Positions 35,246-45,758 of a DNA stretch of 64,000 nt are shown piece by piece (position 1 is the stretch's first letter; every line of letters begins with the position of its first letter). Source of the stretch: Pseudomonas sp. GL-B-19. GTDB taxonomy: Bacteria > Pseudomonadota > Gammaproteobacteria > Pseudomonadales > Pseudomonadaceae. The stretch covers positions 62,001 through 126,000 of the forward strand of contig NZ_JAHBDK010000020.1 in NCBI RefSeq assembly GCF_019956415.1, read 5' to 3'. The position numbers and the translations under genes are program-made. The notes under the pieces are model-generated. The model ran no database searches, was not told where the DNA came from, and saw only the letters and a program-made list of their open reading frames with translations.

Positions 35246-37783
35246 TCACTCGGGTTGGCCGATCATCGTCCGAATCTTGTTGGCCAGCAGGTCGATGGAG
35301 AAGGGCTTGGCCACCATGTCCATGCCTTCTTCGAGGAAGCCCTGGCGTTCGGTGGCCTTTTCCGCGTAACCGGTCATGAACAACACTTTGAGATCCGGGC
35401 GATGCTGACGGGCGATCTCCGCCAGTTGCCGCCCGTTCATGCCCGGCAGCCCGACATCGGTCACCAGCAGGTCGACGCGCAGGTCGGATTCCAGCAAGGG
35501 CAGGGCCGTCTTCGCATCTTCGGCTTCGTGTGCGTGGTAACCCAGCTCATTGAGCAAGTTGAGCACCAGCATGCGCACCGCCGGATCGTCTTCCACCAAC
35601 ACCACGGTTTCACCGGCAATCGCCGCCGGTGCTTCGCCCGTCACGGGTATCAATACGTCTTGCGGTTCCATGGCGTGCAGGCGTGGCAAGTACAAGCGCA
35701 CGCTGGTGCCCTTGCCCGGCAAACTGAACAGGCTGACATGCCCGCCCGATTGCTGGGCGAAGCCGTAAATCATCGACAACCCCAGGCCGGTGCCCTGGCC
35801 GATGGGTTTGGTGGTGAAGAACGGATCGAACGCCTTGGCCAATATGGACGGCGTCATGCCGGTGCCGTTATCACTGACGGCAATCATTACGTAATCCCCG
35901 GCCTTGACCGGTTCCAGCGTGATGATGTCACCGCCGTCGAGGTAAACATTGGCGGTTTCAATCAGCAGTTCGCCGCCATCGGGCATTGCGTCTCGGGCGT
36001 TGATCACCAGGTTGAGCAGGGCGTTTTCCAGTTGGCTGACGTCGGTGCTGATCGGCCAGACTTCATCGGCCAGTTGCAACTTGAGTTCGATGTGTTCGCC
36101 CTTGGTCCGGCTGAGCAGGTCCTCCAGCGAGCGCACCAACTCATTGGTGTTCAGCAGCTTGCGATCCAGAGATTGGCGGCGGGAGAACGCCAGCAGGCGA
36201 TGGGTCAGCGCGGCGGCGCGGTTGGCCGAGGACACGGCGGCTTCGGTAAAACGGCCGATCTCGTCGGTGCGCCCCTCGGCGATGTAGCGTTGCATCAAGT
36301 CGAGGCTGCCGATGATCCCGGTTAGCATGTTGTTGAAGTCATGGGCGATGCCGCCAGTGAGCTGGCCGACCGCTTCCATTTTCTGTGCATGGCGCAAGGC
36401 ATCTTCGGCGCGCTCACGTTCGAACATCTCGTTTTGCAGACGCTGGTTGGCTTCAGCGAGCTGTTGAGTACGGGCAGCAACGCGCTCTTCCAGGGTTTCG
36501 TTGAGATTGCGCAAGGCTTCTTCGGTCTTTTTGCGCTCGGTTTCGTCGATCACAAAAATGTAGAACCCATTCACTGCGCCATCCGCACCGTGGCGCGGCA
36601 GGTAATTCATCAATGCCTGACGGAGGCTGCCGTCGCGGTGCGGCGTGCTGATGCTGAAACAGCAGGGTTTGCCCTTCAGCGCGTCGGTGATGTATTCGGC
36701 GCGCAAGGCATAGGCCTCATCACCCAGCACTTCACGAATGGTTTTGCCGTAAAGCTCCTGCGGCGTCAGCCCATACCAGTCCAGGTACGCGGAGTTGTTC
36801 AGGCGGAAACGCTCTTCACTGTCGACGTAGCTGATCAGGACCGGCATCGCGTTGATGATCAGTTGCAACTCGGTCTGGCTCTGGCGCAACGCCTGTTCGG
36901 TGTGTTTGCGCTCGGTCAGGTCCAGCGCCGCGCCGAGAAAACGCATCGGCCGGCCGTGGTGATCCTTGTAGCAACGCCCCCGGGCAAACACCCAGCGCAA
37001 CTGGCCGTCGGGTTGCAGCAGACGATATTCCTCTGCGTACTCGGTGCCATGGGTGATGCAGTGCTTGATGCTGCGCGCAATCATCGCCCGGTCTTCCGGA
37101 TGCACGCCTTGGAGGTAGGCGCTGATCGGCAACTGCCCGGCCATGCCCGGATCGACGCCGTGCAGTTGGGCGAAATGGGCGTCGGCGAGGAAACGGTCTT
37201 CGTCGATCTCCCAGTCCCAGGTGCCAACCGCGTCGGTAGCGGCCAAGGCCAGTTGCAGGCGCTGTTCGGTGTCGCGCTGGGCCTTGAGGCTGGCAGCCGA
37301 GCGCTGTTCCAGTTCAAGGGCGATGCGGCGGCGTTCGTTGGTTTCGATGGCGGTGACCAGAATCCCGGCTACCTCGGCGTTTTCATCGCTGATCGGGCTG
37401 TAGGTCAAATCCAGCCAGAAGTCGGAATCCTCACCGTCACGTTGCAAGGTAAAGCGTTGTTCGCTGTAGGTGCGCACCTGGCCCTGCAGGACGGCGCGGT
37501 AAATCGGGTCGGTAAAGTCCTGGAGTTCTGGCCAGATCTGGTGCGTCGGCTGTCCGAACGCGTGTGGGTGTTTGCTGCCGGCGAGGAGGGCGAAGCCATC
37601 GTTGTAGATCTGTGTGAGTTGCGGTCCCCATAGCAATAGCATCGGCATCGGTGAGTGAATCACGATGTCCACGGCAGTGCGCAGGCTCTGCGGCCAGGTG
37701 CAAGCAGCGCCCAATGGGGTGCGTGTCCAGTCCAGTCTGGCAATCAAGGCCAGGGCATCGCTGCCGGTGGGTGATGCGTTCAT
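35246..37783 (-). CDS. PAS-domain hybrid sensor histidine kinase with C-terminal receiver
   Basis: This 845-residue soluble sensor has no membrane helix. An N-terminal divergent PAS domain (about 10-150) is followed by two more PAS/PAC units (about 170-290 and 300-420) and a coiled coil (about 420-470). The dimerisation histidine is in [16 protein letters not shown] (about residue 480). Next come a HATPase domain with SDNGTGM and [12 protein letters not shown], and a receiver domain (about 720-840) with the phosphorylatable aspartate in [13 protein letters not shown]. The fused receiver resembles the HWE/FixL-like hybrid kinases that signal through an unlinked partner. No response-regulator gene is adjacent; the input signal is unknown. 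Confidence 0.9.
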   Translation of the reverse strand: MNASPTGSDALALIARLDWTRTPLGAACTWPQSLRTAVDIVIHSPMPMLLLWGPQLTQIYNDGFALLAGSKHPHAFGQPTHQIWPELQDFTDPIYRAVLQGQVRTYSEQRFTLQRDGEDSDFWLDLTYSPISDENAEVAGILVTAIETNERRRIALELEQRSAASLKAQRDTEQRLQLALAATDAVGTWDWEIDEDRFLADAHFAQLHGVDPGMAGQLPISAYLQGVHPEDRAMIARSIKHCITHGTEYAEEYRLLQPDGQLRWVFARGRCYKDHHGRPMRFLGAALDLTERKHTEQALRQSQTELQLIINAMPVLISYVDSEERFRLNNSAYLDWYGLTPQELYGKTIREVLGDEAYALRAEYITDALKGKPCCFSISTPHRDGSLRQALMNYLPRHGADGAVNGFYIFVIDETERKKTEEALRNLNETLEERVAARTQQLAEANQRLQNEMFERERAEDALRHAQKMEAVGQLTGGIAHDFNNMLTGIIGSLDLMQRYIAEGRTDEIGRFTEAAVSSANRAAALTHRLLAFSRRQSLDRKLLNTNELVRSLEDLLSRTKGEHIELKLQLADEVWPISTDVSQLENALLNLVINARDAMPDGGELLIETANVYLDGGDIITLEPVKAGDYVMIAVSDNGTGMTPSILAKAFDPFFTTKPIGQGTGLGLSMIYGFAQQSGGHVSLFSLPGKGTSVRLYLPRLHAMEPQDVLIPVTGEAPAAIAGETVVLVEDDPAVRMLVLNLLNELGYHAHEAEDAKTALPLLESDLRVDLLVTDVGLPGMNGRQLAEIARQHRPDLKVLFMTGYAEKATERQGFLEEGMDMVAKPFSIDLLANKIRTMIGQPE

Positions 37784-37947
37784 CCAGTGTCCTGCGTTTA
37801 AGTCGGTGTGGCGGCGTCTTCTATCTCGTAGGGCGGTAGACGCTGAATGACCCGTGTTGGGTCATTATTTTTTCATTGAATGCTTCGCGGGTGCTTTTTG
37901 CCATGGAAATCGATGTTTTCGCAAATCATCGGCTGACGCAGATATAA

Positions 37948-38041
37948 CTGTGGGAGCGAGCCTGCTCGCAAATGCGGTGAATCAGTCGACATCAATGTTG
38001 GCTGACACATCACATTCGCGAGCAGGCTCGCTCCCACAGGG
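37948..38041. repeat. REP doublet between aacS and the hybrid kinase
   Basis: CTGTGGGAGCGAGCCTGCTC and its inverted partner are separated by about 45 bp containing a short CGACATCAATGTTGGCTG dyad. The rest of 37784-37947 shows no recognisable feature. Confidence 0.88.
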
Positions 38042-38049
38042 GATCTTCT

Positions 38050-40005
38050 TCAGTCCTGGAGTTCGGGGCGGTTGCGGAATTGTTCGAGCGCCTCCGGATT
38101 AGCCAGCGCATCGGTGTTTTTCACCTTATGTCCGTGCACTACGTTTCTGACCGCCAACTCGACGACTTTGCCGCTGATGGTGCGTGGAATATCGGTCACC
38201 GCGACGATCTTCGCCGGCACATGCCGAGGTGTGGTGTTGGCGCGGATGACCTGACGGATCTGCTGCTGCAAGGCTTCATCCAGTTCGACGCCGTCATGCA
38301 AGCGCACAAACAGTACCACCCGCACGTCATCCTGCCACTGCTGACCAATGGCCACGCTGTCCAGCACTTGCGGGACTTTTTCCACCTGACGGTAGATCTC
38401 TGCCGTGCCGATGCGCACGCCGCTGGGGTTGAGTACTGCGTCCGAGCGACCATGGATCATCATCGCGCCGTGCGGCAGTTGCTCGGCGTAATCGCCCTGG
38501 GCCCAGACACCGGGGAACTGGCTGAAATACGAAGCGTGCAGCTTTTCCTGCTGCGGATCATTCCAGAAGCCGATGGGCATCGCCGGAAAATGCCGGGTAC
38601 ACACCAATTCACCTTTCTCGCCGATCACCGGCTGACCATCCTCGTTCCAGACTTCGACCGCCATGCCCAGGCTCTTGCCTTGTATTTCGCCACGGCGCAC
38701 CGGTTGGAAAGGGTTACCGTTCACAAAGCAAGAAACGACGTCCGTGCCACCGGACATCGAGGCCAGACACACGTCGGGTTTCAGGTCACGGTACACATAG
38801 TCATAACTCTGGGGCGACAGCGCAGAACCGGTGCAGAGCAGGGTTTTCAGACTGCTCAGGTCATGGCTTTCCCTTGGCTTCACACCGTTGCTTTCCAGCG
38901 TGGCGAGAAATTTGGGGCTGGTGCCGAAGACGCTGATGCGCTCATCGTCGATCAGGTCGATCAAGCGTTCTGGGCCGGGATGAAAAGGCGAGCCGTCATA
39001 CAGGACCACGGCGCTGCCCACGGCGAGGGCCGAGACCAGCCAGTTCCACATCATCCAGCCGCACGTCGTGTAGTAGAACAACCGATCGCCGGCGCCGAGA
39101 TCGCAATGCAATCCGTGCTCCTTGATGTGCTGCAGCAATACGCCGCCGGTGCTGTGGACGATGCATTTCGGCACGCCGGTGGTGCCGCTGGAATAGAGGA
39201 TGTACAGCGGGTGCGCGAAGGGCACGGGGACGAAATCCGGTTCGCCGCCGACGTCGTAGAAATCCTCCCACAACGCCACGTTGGCGCGGGTATGGAAGTC
39301 CACGATGTGCGCCTGCGGCCGTGCATAAGGCACAACGATGAACTGCTGCAGCGACGGCAGGCGTTGAAGAATTTCGTTGATTTTGCCGGTCTGGTCGATG
39401 TCCTTGCCGGCGTAGCGGTAACCGGCGCAGGTGATCAGTACTTTCGGTTCGATCTGGCCGAAGCGATCGATCACACCTTGAGTGCCAAAATCCGGAGACG
39501 AGCAGGACCAAATCGCCCCCAGGCTGGTGGTGCCGAGCATGGCCACCAGTGTTTGCCAGGTGTTGGGCATGCACGCCGCTACACGATCGCCAAGGCCGAC
39601 CCCCGCAGCGATCAAGCTTTGCTGGAACCCGGCCACATGCTCCGCCAGCTCAGCCCAGGTCAGGTGTTCGCGCTGGCCGTTCTCACCAATGGCGATCACC
39701 GCGATGGCATCGTCGCGACGGCGCAGCAGGTGTTCGGCAAAGTTCAGGGTGGCGCCGGGGAACCACCGGGCGCTGGGCATTTGCGGGCCCTCGACCAGCA
39801 CCGCGTCAGGTTGATCGTGAAAACGGACATCGAAGAAATCGACGATGGCTTGCCAGAAATCTTCGCGCTGATCGATGGACCATTGGTGCAGGGCCGGGTA
39901 GTCATCGACGTGGACATGATGTCGATGACTGATGGAGCGCCGAAAGGCCTCCATGCGCGACTTGCCGATGCGTTCGGTGCTGGGTTGCCAGAGGATATCG
40001 GACAT
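38050..40005 (-). CDS. aacS: Acetoacetate-CoA ligase
   Basis: This 651-residue adenylate-forming enzyme activates acetoacetate to acetoacetyl-CoA. The AMP-binding P-loop is YSSGTTGVPKCIVHSTGG. The N-terminal block (WQPSTERIGKSRMEAFRR), DFGTQGVIDRFGQIEPKV and the C-terminal lysine motif RTISGKVVELAVRNVVHG identify it as an acetoacetyl-CoA synthetase rather than an acetyl-CoA synthetase. The start is MSDILWQPST at 40005; the open frame continues upstream to 40314 only by reading antisense through hbdH and a REP element. It lies downstream of hbdH in the ketone-body module. Confidence 0.95.
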   Translation of the reverse strand: MSDILWQPSTERIGKSRMEAFRRSISHRHHVHVDDYPALHQWSIDQREDFWQAIVDFFDVRFHDQPDAVLVEGPQMPSARWFPGATLNFAEHLLRRRDDAIAVIAIGENGQREHLTWAELAEHVAGFQQSLIAAGVGLGDRVAACMPNTWQTLVAMLGTTSLGAIWSCSSPDFGTQGVIDRFGQIEPKVLITCAGYRYAGKDIDQTGKINEILQRLPSLQQFIVVPYARPQAHIVDFHTRANVALWEDFYDVGGEPDFVPVPFAHPLYILYSSGTTGVPKCIVHSTGGVLLQHIKEHGLHCDLGAGDRLFYYTTCGWMMWNWLVSALAVGSAVVLYDGSPFHPGPERLIDLIDDERISVFGTSPKFLATLESNGVKPRESHDLSSLKTLLCTGSALSPQSYDYVYRDLKPDVCLASMSGGTDVVSCFVNGNPFQPVRRGEIQGKSLGMAVEVWNEDGQPVIGEKGELVCTRHFPAMPIGFWNDPQQEKLHASYFSQFPGVWAQGDYAEQLPHGAMMIHGRSDAVLNPSGVRIGTAEIYRQVEKVPQVLDSVAIGQQWQDDVRVVLFVRLHDGVELDEALQQQIRQVIRANTTPRHVPAKIVAVTDIPRTISGKVVELAVRNVVHGHKVKNTDALANPEALEQFRNRPELQD

Positions 40006-40036
40006 GGCTTGGCCTCTTGTTCTAGCTTCAGATCCA

Positions 40037-40101
40037 TTCGCGAGCAGGCTCGCTCCCACATTGAAATGCCATCCCCTGTGGGAGCGAGCCTGCTCGCGAA
40101 G
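40037..40101. repeat. REP doublet between hbdH and aacS
   Basis: Perfect inverted arms TTCGCGAGCAGGCTCGCTCC / GGAGCGAGCCTGCTCGCGAA with a spacer of about 18 bp. Confidence 0.9.
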
Positions 40102-40126
40102 AACGATAACGCGGTCTAGTGGCGGA

Positions 40127-40900
40127 TTACTGCGCCAACCACCCACCATCAATATTCCACGCCGCGCCACGCACCTGGCTACCGGCCTCGCTGCACAAAA
40201 ACAGCACCAGTTCACCCAGCTGCGGCGGGGTGACGAACTCCAGCGACGGCTGTTTCTCCGCGAGCAAATCATGTTGGGCCTGCTGCGGATCAATCCCGGT
40301 CGCGGCGCGGTCATCGATCTGCTTCTGCACCAACGGCGTCAACACCCAGCCCGGGCAGATCGCATTGCAGGTCACGTGCGTGGTTGCAGTCTCCAAACCG
40401 ACCACTTTGGTCAAGCCGATCACTCCATGCTTGGCCGCCACGTACGCAGCCTTGCCCACCGAACCCACTTGACCATGTACCGAGGCGATGTTGATGATCC
40501 GCCCCCAGTTCTTGGCCCGCATGCGCGGCAGGCACAGGCGGGTACTGTGAAACACCGACGACAGGTTGATCGCGATAATCGAGTCCCAGCGCTCCACGGG
40601 AAAGTCCTCCACCGACGCCACATGCTGGATGCCGGCGTTGTTGACCAGAATGTCGATCCCACCGAACTCACGCTCGGCGTAGTCGATCATCTCGGCGATC
40701 TGCGCCGGGTCGCTGACGTCGGCCGGGTGATGACCGACCTTGCCGCCGAACTGCTGGACCTCGGCAATTACCTTGGAGGCATCACCGAAGCCATTGAGCA
40801 CCACGTTGGCGCCGGCCTTGGCCAGGCTGAGCGCAATGCCCAGGCCGATGCCGCTGGTGGAACCGGTGACCAGTGCGGTCTTGCCTGTAAGAGTCGTCAT
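40127..40900 (-). CDS. hbdH: 3-hydroxybutyrate dehydrogenase
   Basis: This 257-residue short-chain dehydrogenase has the NAD motif TGSTSGIGLGIA, NNAGIQHV, the catalytic serine in IASVHGQVG and the YVAAK tyrosine/lysine pair. The HVASVEDFP segment and the C-terminal AAWNIDGGW are typical of D-3-hydroxybutyrate dehydrogenases, which oxidise 3-hydroxybutyrate to acetoacetate. The start MTTLTGKTAL at 40900 has a GAGGT site; the extension to 40915 enters the GntP gene. It is the second gene of the sigma-54-driven module. Confidence 0.94.
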   Translation of the reverse strand: MTTLTGKTALVTGSTSGIGLGIALSLAKAGANVVLNGFGDASKVIAEVQQFGGKVGHHPADVSDPAQIAEMIDYAEREFGGIDILVNNAGIQHVASVEDFPVERWDSIIAINLSSVFHSTRLCLPRMRAKNWGRIINIASVHGQVGSVGKAAYVAAKHGVIGLTKVVGLETATTHVTCNAICPGWVLTPLVQKQIDDRAATGIDPQQAQHDLLAEKQPSLEFVTPPQLGELVLFLCSEAGSQVRGAAWNIDGGWLAQ

Positions 40901-40907
40901 GAATACC

Positions 40908-42299
40908 TCACACAATGCCAGTGGCGTAGAAAGTGCCGATGACCACGAAGACCGCCAGGGTCTTGATCAGCGTAATACAGAAAATGTCTTTGTAGGCTTC
41001 GCGGTGCGTCAGGCCGGTGACCGCGAGCAAGGTAATCACCGCGCCGTTGTGCGGCAGGGTGTCCATGCCGCCACTGGCCATCGCGGCCACGCGGTGCAGC
41101 ACTTCCAGCGGAATGTTGGCCGCATGGGCCGCCGCAATGAAGTCGTTGGCCATGGCCGCCAGGGCGATGCTCATTCCGCCCGAGGCAGAACCGGTGATGC
41201 CCGCCAGTACCGTCACGGTAATGGCTTCGTTGACCAGTGGGTTCGGAATGCTCTTGAGCCAGTCCGCCAGCACCAGGAAGCCTGGCAGCGAGGCGATCAC
41301 CGCCCCAAAGCCGTATTCCGACGCCGTGTTCATCGCCGCCAGCAACGAACCGCTGACTGCACTTCGACTGCCTTCAGCCAACTTGCCGCGAATCGCCTGA
41401 AAGCCGAATACCAGCACCAGGATGATGCCCACCAGCAACGCCGCCTGAACCGCCCAGATCGCCGTCAGCTTGGCGATTTCGGTGGTCACCGGCGCGGCCA
41501 TGCCGGGCAGCTGGAGGGTGTGGGTCTTGCCATACCACTGCGGAATCCACTGGGTGAATAGCAGGTTCGTGATGCCCACGGCCAACAGCGGTGACAGGGC
41601 GATCCACGGGTTAGGCAGTTTGATATCGAGCGCCGTTTCCGGCTCGTTGCGCAACTCAGTGCCATAGCCTTCGCCAGAGCGCTGGGCCTTGTTGCGCTGG
41701 CGCTGAAGAAACAGCATGCCGGCGCAAAACACGAAGATCGCGCCGATCAAACCCAGCCACGGCGCCGCCCAGGCGGTGGTGTTGAAGAAGGTGCTGGGGA
41801 TGATGTTCTGGATTTGCGGAGTGCCGGGCAGGGCGTCCATGGTGAACGAGAACGCGCCGAGGGCGATAGTCGCCGGGATCAGACGCTTGGGGATGTTGCT
41901 CTGGCGGAACATTTCAGCGGCAAACGGATAGACCGCGAACACCACCACGAACAGCGACACGCCGCCGTAGGTGAGCAGGGCGCAGACCAGCACAATCACC
42001 AACATCGCTTGGCGCGTGCCGAGCAGGCGAATGGCGGCGGCGACGATCGAACGTGAGAAGCCGGACAACTCGATCAGTTTGCCGAACACGGCACCGAGCA
42101 GGAACACGGGGAAATACAGTTTGATGAACCCGACCATTTTCTCCATGAACACCCCGGTGAAGACTGGAGCGACGGCGGAAGGGTCGGTGAGGAGGACGGC
42201 GCCGAGGGCGGCAATCGGGGCGAAGAGGATAACGCTGTAGCCGCGGTAAGCAGCCAGCATCAGCAGCGTGAGGGCTGCCAAGGCAATGATCACACTCAT
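40908..42299 (-). CDS. GntP-family permease (probable 3-hydroxybutyrate/short-chain acid uptake)
   Basis: This 463-residue membrane protein has about 12 hydrophobic helices and GntP-family blocks such as LTYGGVSLFVVVFAVYPFA, GSASGGMSIALAAM and GGMDTLPHNGAVITLL. The family imports gluconate and other small organic acids with protons. Its position first in an operon with hbdH and aacS, under an activator-dependent promoter, suggests 3-hydroxybutyrate as the substrate. The hbdH start lies eight bases after its stop. Confidence 0.88.
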   Translation of the reverse strand: MSVIIALAALTLLMLAAYRGYSVILFAPIAALGAVLLTDPSAVAPVFTGVFMEKMVGFIKLYFPVFLLGAVFGKLIELSGFSRSIVAAAIRLLGTRQAMLVIVLVCALLTYGGVSLFVVVFAVYPFAAEMFRQSNIPKRLIPATIALGAFSFTMDALPGTPQIQNIIPSTFFNTTAWAAPWLGLIGAIFVFCAGMLFLQRQRNKAQRSGEGYGTELRNEPETALDIKLPNPWIALSPLLAVGITNLLFTQWIPQWYGKTHTLQLPGMAAPVTTEIAKLTAIWAVQAALLVGIILVLVFGFQAIRGKLAEGSRSAVSGSLLAAMNTASEYGFGAVIASLPGFLVLADWLKSIPNPLVNEAITVTVLAGITGSASGGMSIALAAMANDFIAAAHAANIPLEVLHRVAAMASGGMDTLPHNGAVITLLAVTGLTHREAYKDIFCITLIKTLAVFVVIGTFYATGIV

Positions 42300-42356
42300 G
42301 GTGTGTCTCCTGGATTGTTATTTTTGTAGGGTGGGTCTTTTGTGGGAGAGGGCTTT

Positions 42357-42372
42357 AGCGAGATTCGTGCCA
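42357..42372 (-). promoter_or_regulatory. Sigma-54 promoter of the GntP-hbdH-aacS operon
   Basis: On the minus strand the sequence TGGCACGAATCTCGCT matches the -24/-12 consensus TGGCACG-N4-TTGCW with one mismatch and exact spacing. It lies 58 bp upstream of the permease start, and a sigma-54 activator is encoded next door. Confidence 0.8.
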
Positions 42373-42432
42373 GACACTTAGGTCATTGAAATATAAGGAT
42401 ATTTGTTTTGTTTTTGATGGGTTTTCGAGATG

Positions 42433-42447
42433 CAAATCTCTGATTTG
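42433..42447. promoter_or_regulatory. Candidate upstream activator site (15-bp dyad)
   Basis: CAAATC TCT GATTTG is a perfect inverted repeat located 61 bp upstream of the -24 element. This is the usual distance for an enhancer site bound by a Fis-type sigma-54 activator. Confidence 0.5.
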
Positions 42448-42471
42448 AGACTTGTTCGGCAGTGATGGCCT

Positions 42472-42556
42472 CATCGCGAGCAGGCTCGCTCCCACAGTTT
42501 GACCGAGTCACCCATGAAAATGCGGTCCACTGTGGGAGCGGGCTTGCCCGCGATGG
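42472..42556. repeat. REP doublet between the permease operon and its activator
   Basis: Inverted arms CATCGCGAGCAGGCTCGCTC and GGAGCGGGCTTGCCCGCGAT, related but not identical subtypes. Confidence 0.82.
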
Positions 42557-42585
42557 CCTGTCTAACAATGGAGATTTGTGTCTCT

Positions 42586-44001
42586 TTATGGAGACTCTGC
42601 AATCCCCAACGCCACCATCTTTTTGTACAAAGTCGACCGCCCCAACCCCAGTTGTGCAGCCGCTTCAGTCACCTTGCCCCCGCATTGCGCCAGGGCGGAT
42701 TCAATTAGCTGCCGGTCAAACCGCGCCCGAGCTTCACTAAACGTCTCATGTGCAACCGGCTCAATCATCAGCGGTGTCGAGCGCTCCACTGGCGTGAAGG
42801 TGCCAATCGCCGCACGAATCTGCGCCGCATCCAGCACCAGATCATCACTGAGTAACGCTGCCCGCTCCAGGACGTTGCGCAGTTCGCGAATGTTCCCCGG
42901 CCATGCGTGCTGGCTCAACAACGCCAGCGCCTCGCGGTTCAGTTCATGCTGACTGCGCAATTCCTCAAGGATCGCTTCGCTGAGCGCCGGGATATCGTCG
43001 AGACGATCGCGAAGGGGCGGCACGTGGATCGGCAGCACGTTGAGGCGGTAATACAAATCCGCGCGAAACTCACCGCGTTTGATCGCCGCCTCAAGATCGG
43101 TGGACGTTGCGGCAATCACCCGCACATCGCTCTGGATCACTTCGTTGGAACCAACCGGCTCGAATTCCTTTTCCTGCAAAACCCGTAGCAGTTTGCTTTG
43201 CAGCGGCAGCGGCATGTCGCCGATTTCATCGAGAAACAACGTGCCGCCCTGGGCGATCTGCAACTTGCCGGCGCGGCCCTTGCGGTCGGCGCCGGTAAAC
43301 GCGCCGGGGGCGGTGCCAAAGAATTCCGCTTCCAGTAGCGATTCGGGAATCGCCGCGCTGTTGATGCTGACGAAGGCTTTGTGCGCACGTGGCGAAGCGC
43401 TATGGATCGCCTGGGCCAGCAGTTCCTTGCCGGTGCCGGTTTCGCCGAGCAACAACACTGGCGACTCGGCGCTGGCGCTACGTCGGGCGCGACGTTTGAC
43501 TTCAAGGCTGGCGGCGCTGGTGCCAATGAAATGGGCGAAGTTGTACTTGGTTTGCCGCGCCCGCAGCAGCGAACGGGTGGACGCCAGTTCTTCCTGCATG
43601 CTCATGTAGCGCTTGAGCATCGGCGACAGGCTACGCAATTCGTCGAACAGCGCAAAACCAATGGCGCCGATCACTACGCCTGCATCGTCATGGATCGGCA
43701 GGCGCATGACCACCAGCGGCTCTTTGGGTGTGTCCTGCATGTCCAGCAAAATCGGGCGCCCGGTGCGTACTACCTCACGCAACAGACTGCCGGGGATCAC
43801 GCTTTCGCAGGACTTGCCGATAGCACCTTCTGCCGACTCCAGACCGAAACGCCGGGCATATCGTTCGTTCATCCAGACGATGTTCGCATCGCGGTCGACA
43901 ATCACCGTGCCTTCGCTGGACTGCTCGATGATCTCGAACAGCGAACGGATCGCCAGCAGGCGGACCCGTTGGTAATCCTTGAGGCTTTCAGTGGTGTTCA
44001 T
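42586..44001 (-). CDS. Sigma-54-dependent Fis-family regulator with PAS sensor
   Basis: This 471-residue activator has a PAS domain (about 20-130), a central AAA+ domain and a C-terminal Fis-type helix-turn-helix. The AAA+ domain shows Walker A GETGTGKELLAQAI, the sigma-54 contact loop GAFTGA and Walker B GGTLFLDEIGDMP. The HTH is KVTEAAAQLGLGRSTLYKKM. It is divergent in function but on the same strand as the permease operon, whose sigma-54 promoter it probably activates. A homologous regulator controls 3-hydroxybutyrate use in P. aeruginosa (HbcR). The start is taken at ATG 44001. Confidence 0.92.
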   Translation of the reverse strand: MNTTESLKDYQRVRLLAIRSLFEIIEQSSEGTVIVDRDANIVWMNERYARRFGLESAEGAIGKSCESVIPGSLLREVVRTGRPILLDMQDTPKEPLVVMRLPIHDDAGVVIGAIGFALFDELRSLSPMLKRYMSMQEELASTRSLLRARQTKYNFAHFIGTSAASLEVKRRARRSASAESPVLLLGETGTGKELLAQAIHSASPRAHKAFVSINSAAIPESLLEAEFFGTAPGAFTGADRKGRAGKLQIAQGGTLFLDEIGDMPLPLQSKLLRVLQEKEFEPVGSNEVIQSDVRVIAATSTDLEAAIKRGEFRADLYYRLNVLPIHVPPLRDRLDDIPALSEAILEELRSQHELNREALALLSQHAWPGNIRELRNVLERAALLSDDLVLDAAQIRAAIGTFTPVERSTPLMIEPVAHETFSEARARFDRQLIESALAQCGGKVTEAAAQLGLGRSTLYKKMVALGIAESP

Positions 44002-44039
44002 GAGTTCTTATCCAGAATGTGTGGTGACTGGGCGGGCCT

Positions 44040-44134
44040 CATCGCGGGCAAGCCCGGCTCCCACAGTTCCGTTGTGTGACCACTCTATTTGTGAACACAG
44101 CAGAACCTGTGGGAGCCGAGCTTGCTCGCGATAT
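44040..44134. repeat. REP doublet between yejF and the sigma-54 regulator
   Basis: Inverted arms ATCGCGGGCAAGCCCGGCTC and GGGAGCCGAGCTTGCTCGCG; the spacer holds a GTGTG...CACAC-like dyad. Confidence 0.8.
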
Positions 44135-44169
44135 GGGCGACTCGGTCTAACTGCCTGTTGAAATTATGC

Positions 44170-45744
44170 CTACCGCGGATGCGCCGCCGCCAACAGCTCT
44201 TTGGTGTACGGGTGCTGCGGCGAATCAAACACGTCATGGCTGGCACCGCTTTCCACCACTTTGCCATCCTTGATCACGATCATGTCGTGGGCCAAGGCGC
44301 GTACCACCGCCAAGTCATGGCTGATGAACAAATACGTCAGGCCGTGTTTTTCCTGAAGCTGGCGGAGCAGGGCGACCACTTGTTTTTGCACGGTGCGGTC
44401 TAGCGCCGAGGTCGGCTCGTCCAACAGGATCAGCGCCGGTTTCAGCACCAGTGCCCGGGCGATGGCGATTCGCTGACGTTGGCCGCCGGAGAATTCGTGC
44501 GGGTAGCGATGACGGCTTTGCGGGTCGAGGCCGACTTCTTCCAGTGCCCGAATCACTTCGGCCTTGCACTGTTCATCGGTCAACTGGCTGTGCACCTCAA
44601 GGCCTTCGCTGATGATCTGTGCCACTGACATCCGTGGGCTGAGACTGCCATAAGGGTCCTGGAACACTACCTGCATTTTCTTGCGCCATGGCCGCAGTTG
44701 CTTTTGCGTCAGGCCATCCAGCTCCACGCCCTGAAAGCGGATGCTGCCTTGGGAATCGAGCAGCCGCAGGATCGCCTGCCCGAGCGTCGACTTGCCCGAG
44801 CCGGACTCACCGACGATGCCCAGTGTCTTGCCACGCTGAATATTGAGGCTGATGCCATCCACTGCGGTGAGGTACGTCTTGCGCTGAAACAAGCCGCCGC
44901 CGAGGGGAAATTGCACGCGCAGATTGTCCACTTCCAGCACGTTCTCGCGCTCGTCGCGGGGCAGGGCTTCGCCCTCCGGTTCGGCATTCAACAGCACGCA
45001 ACTGTAGGGGTGCTTCGGCTCGGTGAAAATCGTTTCGCAAGTGGCCTGTTCGACGATTTCCCCATCCTTCATCACGCAGACACGCTGGGCAATGCTGCGC
45101 ACCAGGTTGAGGTCATGGCTGATCAGCAACAGTGACATGCCGAGCCGTTGTTGCAGCGATTTGAGCAGGATCAGAATCTTGCGTTGCACCGTCACGTCCA
45201 ACGCCGTGGTCGGTTCGTCAGCGATCAACAACTCAGGCTCGCAGGCCAGGGCCATTGCGATCATTACCCGCTGACGTTGGCCGCCCGAGAGTTGATGCGG
45301 ATAAGCCTTGAGCCGCTCCTTGGGCTTCTGGATGCCGACCAGGTGTAACAACTCAAGGATCCGCGCTTGTGCCGCTTTGCCGGTCAGGCCTTTGTGCAGC
45401 AGCAGGGTTTCACCGATCTGTTTTTCGATGCTGTGCAGCGGATTGAGCGAGGTCATCGGCTCCTGAAAAATCATCGCGATCCGGTTGCCGCGCAATTCAC
45501 GCAGCACTTTGGCCGGGGCGCCGAGCAGTTCCTTGCCGCGATAACGGATGCTGCCGGTGGATTCTGTGCCGGTTTCGGGCAGCAATTGCAGGATCGAATG
45601 CGCCGTCACCGATTTCCCGGACCCCGACTCTCCGACCAGTGCCAGGCATTCGCCGGGGTGGATGTTCAGGCACAGATTGCGCACCACGGTTTCGCCATTG
45701 AAGGCGACGCTGAGGTCTCGGATTTCGATCAAGGGGGTACTCAT
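44170..45744 (-). CDS. yejF: Peptide ABC transporter, duplicated ATP-binding subunit YejF
   Basis: This 524-residue protein contains two full ABC ATPase domains. The first (about 5-250) has Walker A GESGSGKS, signature LSGGQRQR and Walker B LLIADEP. The second (about 285-520) has [17 protein letters not shown] and LILLDEP. Each domain ends with the HPYS/HPYT oligopeptide-binding extension of dipeptide/oligopeptide importers. It powers the YejABEF importer. Last gene of the operon, 14 bp after yejE. Confidence 0.94.
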   Translation of the reverse strand: MSTPLIEIRDLSVAFNGETVVRNLCLNIHPGECLALVGESGSGKSVTAHSILQLLPETGTESTGSIRYRGKELLGAPAKVLRELRGNRIAMIFQEPMTSLNPLHSIEKQIGETLLLHKGLTGKAAQARILELLHLVGIQKPKERLKAYPHQLSGGQRQRVMIAMALACEPELLIADEPTTALDVTVQRKILILLKSLQQRLGMSLLLISHDLNLVRSIAQRVCVMKDGEIVEQATCETIFTEPKHPYSCVLLNAEPEGEALPRDERENVLEVDNLRVQFPLGGGLFQRKTYLTAVDGISLNIQRGKTLGIVGESGSGKSTLGQAILRLLDSQGSIRFQGVELDGLTQKQLRPWRKKMQVVFQDPYGSLSPRMSVAQIISEGLEVHSQLTDEQCKAEVIRALEEVGLDPQSRHRYPHEFSGGQRQRIAIARALVLKPALILLDEPTSALDRTVQKQVVALLRQLQEKHGLTYLFISHDLAVVRALAHDMIVIKDGKVVESGASHDVFDSPQHPYTKELLAAAHPR

Positions 45745-45758
45745 ATCAACAGTCCGCT

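Noticed and set aside
38080..40119. 679-codon open frame antisense to aacS
   Set aside because: Shadow of the acetoacetate-CoA ligase gene; no recognisable protein features.
40006..40314. N-terminal extension of the aacS frame
   Set aside because: It reads antisense through hbdH and through a REP element; homologous enzymes begin at MSDILWQPST.
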